From assembly GCF_000372725.1 (NCBI RefSeq), contig NW_005199274.1:586578-650577 (forward strand): a stretch of DNA of 64,000 nucleotides. Reading direction: 5' to 3'. The stretch's first letter is position 1, and the number at the start of each line of letters is the position of its first letter. The translations under genes and the position numbers were made by a program. Origin of the DNA: Emiliania huxleyi CCMP1516 (Eukaryota; Haptophyta; Isochrysidales; Noelaerhabdaceae). This document shows positions 54,676 through 64,000 of the stretch, piece by piece. Under the pieces are notes generated by a model. That model ran no database searches. It saw nothing but the letters and a program-made list of their open reading frames with translations, and was not told the DNA's origin.

Positions 54676-57600
54676 TCAGAGGAATTCGAGGTACATGTGC
54701 CGCCACGCCTCTCGCCGCGCGAGCTCGAGCGCCTTCTCGTCCGCCTCGCCCCCCGCGCCGCCGCGCTGCCTGTCCCTCTCATGGAGGCTCTCCCGGAGGC
54801 CCTCCAGCAGCTCGGCCTCCTTGGTGGCGAGAGCGGCCATCTCGCCCCTCTTGACGCCCACGAACCAGCGGACCAGCGTGGGGCCGAGGCGGCGCACCAT
54901 GTCCTCGTCCGCCTCGAGCGCCTTGAGCGCGTCCTCGAGAGAGGATGGCAGCGGCACGCCGCCCGCGCCGCCGCCGCCGCCCACGCCGCCGCCGCCGCCC
55001 GCGCCACCACCGCCCACGCCGCCCACGCCGCCACCGCCGCCCTCGCCACCGCTGCCATTCACCGCCGCCTCGCCGCCGCCATTCGCCGCTGCCTCGCCGC
55101 CATTTGCGGAGGCGCCGCCTCTCCCCTTGCCCGACGGGTCGCGCGGCGGCGGGAGCTGCAAGCCCCGCTCCATCCCATCCAAGCCTGCGGGCGCGGAGAG
55201 GGTAGTCGTGTCGTGGACGTGTCGAGGACGTGTCGTGGACGTGTCGTGGTCGTGGACCAAAGTGGCAGCGGCGGGGCAAGTGGGCAGGTGGCGCGGCGGT
55301 GACTGCGAGGTGGCGGTGAGCGGCGGCAACGGCATGTCACGGCGGCGCTCGCGCTCGTGCCTGCGGCGACGAGCGCAGCGACGACGAGGTAGGCGTTGGC
55401 CGAGGCGGAAGGCATGCGCAGCTCGAGGTAGCACTCCCTGCCCGAGCCGCCCTTCTTGACCCGCACCGCCGCCAGCCGGTCCTCGAGCCCCCACCTGCAG
55501 AGTACTCCGCGTGTGGAGCCGCCGCCGCGCCGCCGCCGCTCGCCTCTCTACACCCCTCCTTTCTCAGCTCCCCTCCCCTCTCCTCTCCTCTCCTCCTTCC
55601 CCCACCCCCCACCCCACCACCCCCCTCCGCACGTCGCGTGCGTCGGCGCCCAGTTGCCGTGCCGCGCATAACAGGGCACCGTGGGCGAGCACAGCGCCTC
55701 GAGGGCGGGGGCGTGCGCCAGGATGCCCGCGAGGAACGCGCGTCCGAGCGGAGAGAGGCCTACTCTCAGCCGCCTCGGCTCAAACCCTCGGGCAACCGGC
55801 CGGCGAGCCGCTGCTCGGGGGGGAGGGGAGAGGCCGGCGGGGGCGGCCGCGTCGTGGAGGGCGTTGCGCAGGCCCTCGGAGCAGAAGCCGCCGCCACCGC
55901 CTCGCTCGTCGCCTTTGCCGACGTGGCAAGGGCCTCGCTCAGCCCCCTCGCGGCCAAGCGCGCCGCTCGCAGCCTCCGCGCCCTCCGGCTCCCACAGGCT
56001 AAAGTTGAAGTGGCCGCCGTTGCCCGGGCCGGACAGGCTGAACGGCTTGGTCATGAAGGTGGCCGTCGCGCCGAACTGCATCGCCACCTCCTTGACCGCC
56101 GTCTTGAAGGTGGAGGCGTCGTCCGCAGCGCTGACGCCCCAGGAGGGCGAGACAGTGATCTCGAGCTGGCCGTCGCCGTACTCTGGGTTCATGGTGCGCA
56201 CGTCGATGCCCGCCGCCTCGAGCTGCTCCTCGAGCGCGTAGCAGAAGCCGGCCACCTTTGCAAGATCGACCCGCCACTCAGTCCCGCGGGCTCCTGGTGG
56301 GCGGAGCGCGGTGGCAGGGCCGGGAGATACCGGGAGATACGAGATGCGGGAAGATCCGGGGAGATACGCTCGAGATACGGGCAGATACGGGAGATACGGG
56401 CAGATCGGGGCAGATACGGGGAGATACGGGGAGATAGAGGGAGATACGGGGAGGTGAAGGCAGGGCGGTCGCCTTCGCCGCCTGCAGCGTGACGAAGATC
56501 TCGGGGCCGCTGAAGAGCGGCTCCCACCTGCTCGCACGCACCGCTCGCGCTCGGTGGGAGGGGGTGCCGTCCCCGCGCCCCGTCGCCCTCGGCCAGGGAC
56601 GGCGCCGCGCCCGTCCCGCGTCGCGAGGCAGAACTCGTACTCGGCCGCCGCGAGCAGCCGCAGCCCTCGGCCGCCGTGCGCCTCGAGCTGCTCGAGCAGC
56701 CGGCGGCACGCCTGACCACGCAACGGCACGCGGTCAGCCGCAGTCCTTCTCGCAGCGCCCGCGGAGGGCTCGAGCGGCGGCGGCAGGCCGTGCGCGGGAG
56801 GGCGGCGTTGAGCCCGCCGCCCGGCTGCTCCTGCTCGCAGTAGACGCGCCGCACAGCGACGGCTGGCCCACCGCGCACCTCTGGGGAGGTGGAGGAGGAG
56901 GTGGCGGAGGCGGAGGCGGAGGGGACGGCGGCGGCGGCGGAGGAGGAGGAAGTGGCGGGGAAGGGGGAGGAGGAGGGGGAGGAGGCCCACGGCAGCAGCC
57001 TCTCCGTCTCCCAGCGAGGCACCAGCCGCGAGTTAGCGTAGCCCGCCGCCTCGACCTGTGGGGCGTGTCTCGGACATGTCGTGGACGTGTCCTGGACATG
57101 TCCGAGTAGCCCGCCGCCTCGACCTGTGGGGCGTGTCTCGGACATGTCGTGGACGTGTCCTGGACATGTCCGAGTAGCCCGCCGCCTCGACCTCGGCAGG
57201 CACGGTGAGCACCTAAAGACATGTCCCGGACATGTCATGGACGTGTCTTGGACATGCCTCGACCTCGGCAGGCACGGTGCGCACCTCCGAGTTTGCCCCA
57301 AGGGCGATGGCGCCGTGGTACAGGTAGACAGCGTCGCCTGGGGACGCAGCTCCCCCTTCCTCGTGAAGCAGGCGCCACTCCCCTTGGGCGAGGCGGGGGC
57401 AAGGCCGGCGTCTCGCTCGCCCGCATGCCGCGCCGGCACAGTCTTGCACAGCGCCTTGCCGTTCAAGTCGACGACTTCGAATCGGACGTACTCGCGCGGC
57501 GGCCGCGGCGCCGCGGCGGTGCGCGCCGCCGCCGCACTCGCCGCCGCCGCCGCACTCGCCGCCGCCGCCGCTGCCGCCGGATTCGCTACCGCCGCCGCAG

Positions 57601-58740
57601 CCGCGGCCCCCTCTGGCGGCGGCGACGTGCCGCCTCCGAGCTCGAGGGCGCGCATCTCTGCGAGGAGGGCGGTGAGCGGCACCTACAGACATGTGCATGT
57701 CCCGGACATGTCATGGACGTGTCATGGACATGGCGCGCATCTCTGCGAGGAGGGCGGTGAGCGGCACCTGCCTGCAGTAGCCGCGGTTGTGGCGCAGCGA
57801 CGCGAGCTGCCGCTCGCGCGAGTGCGTGTAGCAGCAGTCGGGGACGCATGTGACGAGGAAGCCTATCTCGGGTCATCCCTCGGGTCATACCTCGGGTCAT
57901 ATCTCGGCGGCGATCTCGGGCGATCTCGGGCGATCTCGGGCGATCTCGGGCGATCTCGGGCGATCTCGGGCGATCTCGGGTGCGTCTCGCGCCGAGATCG
58001 CACGCGTCGCGGACGGCGGAGTCCACGCACTGGTCGGTGAGGCCGCCCACGAGCACCACCTGCTCGCAGCCGAGGTTGCGCAGCTTGTAGGCCAGGTTGG
58101 TCGAGATGAAGACGGAGGAGGAGCACCTATGCGGAGGTGGACGGCCCGTCAGCTTAAGAGAGAGGAGTTGCGCGACCGGGACCACCACGGCCGGCCCGCA
58201 CTTTGGCAGCACCATCTCGTCGGCGGCGGGCTGCAGGGCGGCCAGCACCTGCGCGTCCTCCGAGCCGCGAGGCACGTTGAAGCCGGACACCTTGTAGTCG
58301 AGGCTGCGGTCTCGCCCGTCGGCGGTCAGGCTCTCGATCACCGTGAAGATGCACTCGACCGACGACTGGCGCGCGGCGCCGAGCAGCGTGGCGATGTTGT
58401 CGACCACGGCAGGGAGCGTCTCCCGCAGGTAGTCGGACGGCTGGTTGCTGCCGTCTCTCCAGCAGCCGCCGCGCTCGAGGTCGCAGCAGAAGGTCTGCAT
58501 ATCTATCACGACCACGGCCGTGGACCGAGCGCATCGCAGCGGTATCTCGCGGCTCACCCTTGCGGCCGCCTCGATCGCGGCGCTGTGCCTCACCGTGCCC
58601 GAGCTAGCCGTCAGAGCTGCGTTGCCGGCCGACGTCGTACGAAGTCGCCGCCTCTGCCACACGAGGAGAGCGACGATGGCGGGCACCTGGAGGAGCACCG
58701 CCGTGCGGAGCGAGACGGTGGCAGGCAGCGACATACACAC
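54676..58740 (-). CDS. Isochorismatase-glutamine synthetase fusion
   Basis: At least 13 exons. Well-defined ones are 58740-58202, 58126-57993, 57862-57768, 57682-57421, 57337-57285, 57212-57192, exon 7 from 57055, exon 9 from 56711, and exon 10 56527-56473; the later ones run to the stop at 54676. The N-terminus has a hydrophobic anchor (VLLQVPAIVALLVWQ). The isochorismatase-like hydrolase part (STAVVVIDMQTFCCDLERGG, DEMVLPK, VVLVGGLTDQCVDSAVRDAC) keeps the Asp (DMQ) and Cys (DQCVD) of the triad. The glutamine synthetase part follows: FEVVDLNGKALCKTVPARHA, EYEFCLATRDG, GIDVRTMNPEYGDGQLEI, GPGNGGHFNFSLWEPEG, ILAHAPALEALCSP and RVKKGGSGRECYLELRMPSA. It is a lengsin/GS-I-like type. A Gly/Ala-rich insert lies near the C-terminus. 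The substrate is unknown. Many introns carry the GGACATGTCC family and copies of the next exon start. Confidence 0.85.
57056..57191 (-). repeat. Two exact 68 nt intron units in tandem
   Basis: Each unit contains the next exon start (GTCGAGGCGGCGGGCTAC), then TCGGACATGTCCAGGACACG, TCCACGACATGTCCGAGACA and CGCCCCACAG. The two copies are the same over 68 nt. The real exon 7 starts directly after them. This looks like an intron unit that duplicated itself in place. Confidence 0.88.
57684..57767 (-). repeat. Intron with 36 nt exon copy and GGACATGTCC cassette
   Basis: The intron starts GTGCCGCTCACCGCCCTCCT, and so does the next exon; the match runs about 36 nt. The rest is ATGTCC/GACACGTCC/GACATGTCC words, ending TCTGTAG. 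Confidence 0.88.
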
Positions 58741-58829
58741 ACATTATGCAAAGGGAAAAAAGAATTTTCAACACTGCCTCGCGCACTAACACAGGTACAC
58801 CACGGGAGCCGCCCAAGCGACTCCTGCGA

Positions 58830-59216
58830 GGTGGCTGCTCCGCCCTCGCCCGCGTCACTTTCCCCGCTGGCCTCCCTTCCATCGGCCGCTGGGCTTTCGT
58901 GTTTCGACGAGTGCCCCTCCCTGACCCGCGTCACCCCGTCACCGTGCCAACCACGGCCACCCTCGGCTACACGGCTTTCGACCCTGAGACCACCGTCCTC
59001 CGCCTCCCGCCCGCAAAGATGCGCTGGTACGAGGCGGTGGACGGGGCTCTGGCCTACAAGCGCTGCCGCCCCCTCCTCTACAGCTGGCTAGAGCGGGCCC
59101 AGACCAGGCTCGGCTCTTACTCGAGTACGGCCCGGACGGCGCGGCGCGCCAGCGCGACCGCGAGGAGTTCGAGGGCGACTTTGCGCACCTCGCGCTCCAT
59201 GCAGACTGACACGTGA
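58830..59216 (+). pseudogene. BspA-type LRR gene remnant, copy 3
   Basis: One repeat-like piece (CSALARVTFPAGLPSIGRWA) and the conserved family tail (AKMRWYEAVDGALAYKRC, WLERAQTRLGSY). Compared with copies 1 and 2 it lacks the start and nearly all repeats, and its reading frame changes near the end of the tail through a short insertion (TACTCGAGTACGGCC at about 59119). It is probably a dead copy. Confidence 0.7.
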
Positions 59217-59859
59217 CATCCGCGCTGCTTGTGGTCCATGGACCATGCAGACCGACGAACGACGACGATGTTGAAGTAGATGGAAGTGCGCAGTGCTGAC
59301 GTGTCCCCCTTCATACAGCGACACGCGCACTTCGCCGGAGCGCCAGCGCGCGGCGGTCCCACGGGTGTTTCACTGCCCGCGCCCGGCGTCGCGGTTGGGG
59401 TTGCGCGGGTTTGGGGTGAGAGAGAGAGAGAGATTTGTTGTTTTGGGGTGTGATGGGATCGCTGTCACTTGTCGGTGGGAGGGTGCAGTGTCACATCGTC
59501 GTGCATTGCGATGCGTGCTGAGTTCTTTTTTAGACGACCGCCGAGAGCGACCGCCATTTAAAAAGAAAGAAAGAAAGAAAGAAAACACACACAACCCAAG
59601 GGAGGGATGGGAGAACGGCACGCCGCCACCACACAGGGATTTTAAGGAGAGGAGAGTGTGATGCGCTAGCCGTCGCCCACCCTGGGGAGTCTGCCTCTTC
59701 GTATCTCTTTTCGCAGTCTCTCGCCGCTTCGCCATTTAAAGAAAGAAAGAAAGAAAACAGACAACCCAAGGGAGGCTTCGCCATTTACCTGCAAATTTCA
59801 GTTCTTTTTTAGACGACCGCCGAATAGAGCCACCGCATTTACCTGCCCCTTGCTGAACG
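59217..59859. other. Intergenic, dispersed repeats
   Basis: Holds two copies of the purine-rich repeat (59556-59655 and 59734-59777) and a duplicated TTCTTTTTTAGACGACCGCC (59523 and 59803). No gene is seen before 59860. Confidence 0.6.
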
Positions 59860-60230
59860 ATGCCCCGCTTCCCGTTTTTTCCGTCCCCAAAGAAGAAGGC
59901 AGACACAGCGGCTATCGCAGAGCAGAAAGCGGCTGACGAGAAGGCCGCCCAGGAGGATGCCGCCACCAAGGTACCTCTCCGGGACCGACGTGAAGCGACG
60001 GCACCTCGTTTCGAAGCCTCCATGACTCTGTTAGGTCGCCGCCGCCTACAAGGGCAAGGCTGAACGCGAGAGGCTAGCCAAGGAGCAGGGCGAGATCGCG
60101 CCGCCCGACAACAAATCAGATGAGGTGTGTTCCCTTCTCTGGCTCTCTCCCTCTCTCACTGCCTCTCACGCAGCGTGGGCACTGTTGACTGTAGGCGTTC
60201 CACCTCAAATGCTTCAAGTGCTTCCAATAG
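59860..60230 (+). CDS. Tiny spliced gene, 78 residues
   Basis: Three exons, 59860-59970, 60035-60124 and 60195-60230, join in phase. Exon 1 is MPRFPFFPSPKKKADTAAIA and a Lys/Ala/Glu helix. Exon 2 continues the charged helix (YKGKAERERLAKEQGEIAPP). Exon 3 is AFHLKCFKCFQ, like a LIM-domain knuckle cut short. Introns 1 and 2 have GT donors and AG acceptors. The helix is rich in K, A and E. It is probably a small basic protein or a truncated LIM-type gene. Confidence 0.55.
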
Positions 60231-60736
60231 TGCTCTTCAACGTGTACGCGGGGTCGTTGGGTGCTTGCTGGCGAGGGCGCAAGCCGTGAAATGGTACACG
60301 GGCATGTCCATGTGTAGCCATGTGTGCGGTGTAAAGGTACACAACGCAGTCGAGCGCGGGGTCGGCCCGTCGGTGACAGTTTGATTCTGTCCGCGGTCGT
60401 ACAGTGTCGGTCAACCTCACTCTATCACCGTGTCTAGCGCTGGCTGTATGTCGTGTGTATGTACAATGTGGGTGGGACAGTTGTCGTAATGTGGGGCGCC
60501 GCGCGCCGGCGGCGGGCGGGCGGCGGCCGCCCCCGGACTCCCGGTGGAGACCGCGCGGCGGGTACGCTCTCGACGCTCGAGGGTAGAGTAGAGACGCTCA
60601 CAAGCCACACGAGTTTCAATCTCAAAACAACCATCTCATTCGTCATTGGACATTGCATATCATGCCATGATGATGATTGATGAACCCATGTCTCAAATAT
60701 CGCTCGAGACTTTGTGTCAGATGCGATGTGTACATC
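60231..60736. other. Spacer, nothing recognised
   Basis: About 500 bp between the tiny spliced gene and the 3' end of the methyltransferase. Small AT-richer patches lie at 60600-60720. No coding frame with a domain. Confidence 0.45.
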
Positions 60737-61525
60737 CTACCGGCAGGCGTCCGCCCCCGCCCCTCGCCGGCGCACCTCAAAGATCTGCGTCGTGTTGCCG
60801 CCCGCAGCCTCCTCCATGCCGGGCCTCCCCGCCACGGCCTCCCTCCGCCGCACGTCGCACCCTGCCCTCCCAAGCCGGCGCAGCACCTCCTCGCCGCTCA
60901 CAAAGCAGGTGGACGAGGCGCGCGCGCGCTCCCGGAAGGCAAAGATGCAGACCGACGCGCGGCGCGGCGCGAGGAGGGCCGCGAGCGTGGCGACGAACGG
61001 GTCGACGAGCTCCTCCAGCCACGCGCACTCGGCCGCAAGCACGATCTCCGCCGCAAAGACGTCGACCGGATGGCGCTGCGCCTCGAGAGGAAGCAGCCAG
61101 TCGAGCGCCTGGGCGGCGGCGGAGCCGCTGCTAACCGCGCTGTCCGAGCCGGTCCAGCTCGGACAGCCGCCGCCCGCGGCCACGTTCGCACGCACATTGG
61201 GGGCGAGCGACTCCTCCGTCATCGAAGCGACGTCCGTCATGAGCACATGCCCGCCTGCGGCGGCGGCCGCCAGGCCGAGCATGCCGGTGCCGGCGCCGAG
61301 CTCGAGCACTCGGCGGCCTCGCACGAGCTCTCGGAGCCACGAGTCGCGCTCGCGCCGCAGCAGCTCCACGAGCGCCCACGACCCCTCCCAGATGAGCCGC
61401 GCTGTCGACGCGGCGACGGTGAAGTCGGCCTCAAAAAAGCACGGGTCGACGCCATCGTCAGCGTCGGGATCGCGGCGCAGCACCGCGACCTGGTGGCCAC
61501 AGACGGTGGCGCGCTCCGTGATCAT
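60737..61525 (-). CDS. Lysine methyltransferase, METTL21/FAM86-type
   Basis: 262 residues, one exon. A seven-beta-strand methyltransferase of the Methyltransf_16 family: an N-terminal beta part (TVCGHQVAVLRRDPDADDG), the family lead-in TARLIWEGSWALVELLRRE, motif I VLELGAGTGMLGLAAAAAGG (about residues 72-91), the post-I Asp in VLMTDV, and the D-x-F-x-A-E-I-like motif VDVFAAEIVLAAECAW. The family methylates lysines in elongation factors, chaperones and related proteins. The substrate cannot be told. A 5' piece of this gene recurs at 62332-62430. Confidence 0.9.
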   Translation of the reverse strand: MITERATVCGHQVAVLRRDPDADDGVDPCFFEADFTVAASTARLIWEGSWALVELLRRERDSWLRELVRGRRVLELGAGTGMLGLAAAAAGGHVLMTDVASMTEESLAPNVRANVAAGGGCPSWTGSDSAVSSGSAAAQALDWLLPLEAQRHPVDVFAAEIVLAAECAWLEELVDPFVATLAALLAPRRASVCIFAFRERARASSTCFVSGEEVLRRLGRAGCDVRRREAVAGRPGMEEAAGGNTTQIFEVRRRGAGADACR

Positions 61526-62574
61526 GTCGACCGCCGCCCGTCGAGACCTCGAGAGCTCTCCGACACCTCACAGCTCCCAGCTGACATCGATCTCGGAACT
61601 GCCGCTTTGCCGGCGCCGGCTCCGTGAGCCCCTGGCCGCGCGCATGAATTCTTTACTCGGTTCCAGTCTCCTCAGCTCTGAGGAGCCCCCAAAACGCAAA
61701 AGAGCAGAAAATGGCTCGATGCAAAAAAGATGCAAAAGAACGTGAAAGTCGATCACTTCACGCGGGAGCCCTTGCCGCTGCGTCTCGGCCCGCTCACGTC
61801 CGACACACGACAAACGAATGCTCGCGCTGTTCGCCATCATGACGGTCGGGAGATAGAGCTACGGGATGCCAACGCGACACCCACAACGATTGCTGTCAGT
61901 GACGTCAACATGACGGACGCAAGCGCAAACGCCATTCTCGAGTACGACACAGTGGCTCACATCTTCAAGCAGGCGCGTCAGCTCTTAATTATCGTCACCG
62001 ATGTAGCTCTCTGCACCCGTCCGCTCGCGATTAGGTCGAGATCGCCGTCCTTCCTTTCTAACACCTCTCGCGAGTGGCCACCAACCAGCGCTCGTGTACC
62101 ATACCCCGCAAAAAGTTGGAACCCAGGTCGGGGGGGGGGAGGGGGAGGCAAAACTTGTCCTGGGCCCGCCCGGAATGGCAGCCTGTTCTCCGACGAACTT
62201 GGCGATGTACAACTGCGCTCAGCGCGCCCACCAAAATACGCTCGAGGGCCTGCCGGTGGTGAATCTGATGATGCTGTCCTCGGCCACCGTCTACCCGCGA
62301 GCGACCCGCCGCCCTCTTCGGTTTCACTTGAAGCACGGGTCGACGCCATCGTCAACGTCGGGATCGCGGCGCAGCACCGCGACCTGGTGGCCACAGACGG
62401 TGGCGCGCTCCGTGATCATATGTCGAGGCGCGCGCGATAATTCTTTCCCGCTCCAGGAATTTCTTTTCACTCTCACGTGCGCGAGCTGGGCGGTCGGCCC
62501 CGCCGTGCCGACATCACTCACGGTCCGCGCTCGACTCTCACACATTGAGAGCGGCCGGTGCGGGTGCCTCCGCG
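61526..62574. other. Intergenic between divergent genes
   Basis: A doubtful plus-strand frame at 61730-62440 reads DANATPTTIAVSDVNMTDAS in its first half, then loses protein character; no family is recognised. A duplicated 5' piece of the methyltransferase gene is at 62332-62430. Confidence 0.4.
62332..62430 (-). pseudogene. Partial copy of the methyltransferase 5' end
   Basis: Nearly identical to 61441-61537: it encodes MITERATVCGHQVAVLRRDP and DVDDGVDPCF, with one Ala-to-Val change (DADDG to DVDDG), and then diverges. Only about 33 codons are copied. It lies upstream of the PAQR gene, about 0.9 kb from the source. Confidence 0.85.
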
Positions 62575-63435
62575 ATGCACAGCAGCGACGGCATGAAGGC
62601 GCCGCTTCTCTCCTCGCACGACGTGCCGCCGCACGTGCGGCAGCCATTCATCTCCCTCGGCTACAGGCGGCCGCTGAGGCATCCTTACCGCCTGGGAGCC
62701 GCCGCGGCGGCCGGCCTCTTCTCCTGGCACAACGAGACGTTGAACGTGTGGAGCCACTTGCTCGGCCTTCTCTGGGCACTCTCGCGGCTGGCGGAGACGC
62801 TGGCGGCGGACGGCGTTGCGCCTGTCGCAAAGGCCGCTGTCGGAGCCTTTGACGTGTCGGCGGTTGCGGTCCTCGCTGCCAGCGCCACCGCCCACCTCTT
62901 TGCGCCCGTCCTGCCGCCCGGGCCGGCAAAGCTGCTGTGGCGGGTGGACCACGTCGGCATCGTGGTCGCAATCTGCGGCAGCTACGTCCCGGGCATCCGG
63001 TACGGATTCCGCTGCCACCTGGTCCCCGGCGCCGCCTATGGGGCCATCACCGCTGCGGGCCTGGTCGCCTCGATGCACCTCACCTTCTACCCCACCGAGA
63101 AGCACGGGCGCGACTGGCTCCGCATCGCGGCGCTCAGCTTCACGACGGGCTTCGGCCTCGTCCCGCTCGCCCATTTCTGCACCTTTGCCCCGCCCGAGGA
63201 CATTCGCGCGCTGGTGCCGGGCCTGCTTGCCATGTTCGGCTTCTACGCGCTGGGCGTCGCCTTCTTCCTCTCCTTTGTGCCCGAGCGAATCTCGCCCGCG
63301 GTGGGCGAGCTGGTCGGCAGCCACGCCCTCTGGCACGTGTGCATCGTGGCGGCGCTCTGGTCCTGGGACGTCTCCGTCTCGAGGACTCTCGCGCGTGACT
63401 GGTCGTGCGAGCCAGCGCCGTCCGCCGCCGGGTGA
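62575..63435 (+). CDS. PAQR family membrane receptor
   Basis: 286 residues from Met 62575 (296 from the in-frame ATG at 62545). The hallmarks are GLFSWHNETLNVWSHLLG (motif I), SATAHLFAP, the Asp in WRVDHVGIVVAICGSYVPG, then PTEKHGRDW and the last-helix motif GSHALWHVCIVAALWSWD. Seven hydrophobic segments are visible. The conserved His/Asp/His set (about SATAH, WRVDH, HALWH) suits a zinc-dependent hydrolase fold, as in adiponectin receptors and hemolysin III. It is probably in the plasma membrane. The start is uncertain by 10 residues. Confidence 0.93.
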   Translation: MHSSDGMKAPLLSSHDVPPHVRQPFISLGYRRPLRHPYRLGAAAAAGLFSWHNETLNVWSHLLGLLWALSRLAETLAADGVAPVAKAAVGAFDVSAVAVLAASATAHLFAPVLPPGPAKLLWRVDHVGIVVAICGSYVPGIRYGFRCHLVPGAAYGAITAAGLVASMHLTFYPTEKHGRDWLRIAALSFTTGFGLVPLAHFCTFAPPEDIRALVPGLLAMFGFYALGVAFFLSFVPERISPAVGELVGSHALWHVCIVAALWSWDVSVSRTLARDWSCEPAPSAAG

Positions 63436-63639
63436 GGTTGAGTGACGCGTTTTGTGCGTGTGTGTATCCGCTGCTCAAGGATGAACAAATCTCACAATGA
63501 AAAGAGCGCCAGTTGAAAACACAAGCAAGAAATCACCGAAGACTTTTTTGCCTGTGTGTGAGTGACACGCACCAGCATGTGCGAAGGAAGAATACGTTAC
63601 AGGAGTCTGCGCGAGCAAGGCATGTCTGCGTGAGCGGTC

Positions 63640-63996
63640 TCACGTCGTCATCGAGTAAGGCCCCGACGGCTCGCAGAGCAGAAACAGCAAGGCGCAGCTC
63701 GCCACTGTGAGAGCGACAACGGCAATAGCCATTGGATAGCACCTCGATCGCGGAGTACTCTCCGCATGTCGCTCGATGGCGTCAGATGACAATGAGTTGC
63801 CCGGCCCAGGATTGTCGTCTATGAGCAGCTCGACCCTCGAGTTAAATCGTACTAGTTTGCACGGCGACTGCGTGTCTGACATGCTGCTCTGGCGAACTAG
63901 GAAGCTCTCGAATACGGGCTCGACAGGCGAGCACGGCGACAACATAAAGAGAAGGCCAAGCTTCCCAAACACGGATGTGCGGCAGCCGCTTTGCAC
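63640..63996 (-). CDS. Putative tail-anchored small protein, cut by the window edge
   Basis: 118 residues, or fewer if translation starts at the internal Met (MSDTQSPCKLVRF, about 63882). The C-terminus has one membrane segment (PMAIAVVALTVASCALLFLL) followed by a short tail, as in tail-anchored or type I proteins. The gene may have more exons beyond position 64000. No family is recognised. Confidence 0.45.
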   Translation of the reverse strand: MQSGCRTSVFGKLGLLFMLSPCSPVEPVFESFLVRQSSMSDTQSPCKLVRFNSRVELLIDDNPGPGNSLSSDAIERHAESTPRSRCYPMAIAVVALTVASCALLFLLCEPSGPYSMTT

Positions 63997-64000
63997 TCCA

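Noticed and set aside
59293-59661. Plus-strand frame near the purine repeat
   Set aside because: It reads through the AAAGAAAG repeat (KKERKKE) and has no other protein character.

Overview
The window looks like nuclear DNA of a GC-rich unicellular alga, most likely a haptophyte or another lineage with a secondary plastid. This is an inference. It rests on the very high GC content, spliced genes on both strands, many introns with GC (and apparently GA) donors, telomere-like TTAGGG blocks, a long CA microsatellite, and a eukaryotic gene set (ARP2, Yip1/YIPF, CDC6, ERGIC/PDI, PAQR, fatty acyl-AMP ligase). Nothing prokaryotic is present: there are no operons, ribosome binding sites or CRISPR arrays.

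Layout. 0-9.3 kb is repeat-rich: a hairpin repeat, a pair of LTR-like direct repeats, one BspA-type leucine-rich-repeat gene (5.66-6.92 kb), and a tyrosine-recombinase element with split direct repeats (7.34-9.32 kb). 9.5-19.4 kb holds a TIR-domain gene with a duplicated flanking module, a MORN-repeat gene with a phospholipase C-like fragment beside it (both inside an inverted-repeat pair), a HEAT/ARM-like gene and a large ankyrin gene. 20.3-33.1 kb holds spliced housekeeping genes: ARP2 (12 exons), an AAAP-type transporter, a thioredoxin-fold protein, an OPR/RAP-like gene remnant, Yip1/YIPF5 and a DUF3431 protein. 33.3-36.9 kb is a retroelement fossil zone with a near-perfect 431 bp palindrome. 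36.95-43.3 kb holds an ERGIC/PDI fusion gene and a CDC6 with an N-terminal PHD finger. 43.7-63.9 kb holds a second LRR gene, a YrdC/YciO-family gene, a fatty acyl-AMP ligase, several small membrane proteins, an isochorismatase-glutamine synthetase fusion, a third LRR remnant, a tiny spliced gene, a class I methyltransferase and a PAQR receptor.

The most striking signal cuts across the genes. In at least a dozen introns, in five or more unrelated genes, the first 17-40 nt of the intron are a near copy of the first 17-40 nt of the following exon. The rest of the intron is a short low-complexity or recurrent cassette: a family with CTGTGAACAG at both ends, a GGACATGTCC family, CTCCCCAT satellites, or telomere repeats. 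This looks like continuing intron gain by exon-segment duplication or introner insertion. It also explains the many GC and GA donors, because the donor is simply the copied start of the next exon.

The genes do not form one pathway. Several are unusual domain fusions (PHD-CDC6, isochorismatase-GS, TIR between two copies of an unknown module), and many accessory genes sit inside repeats.
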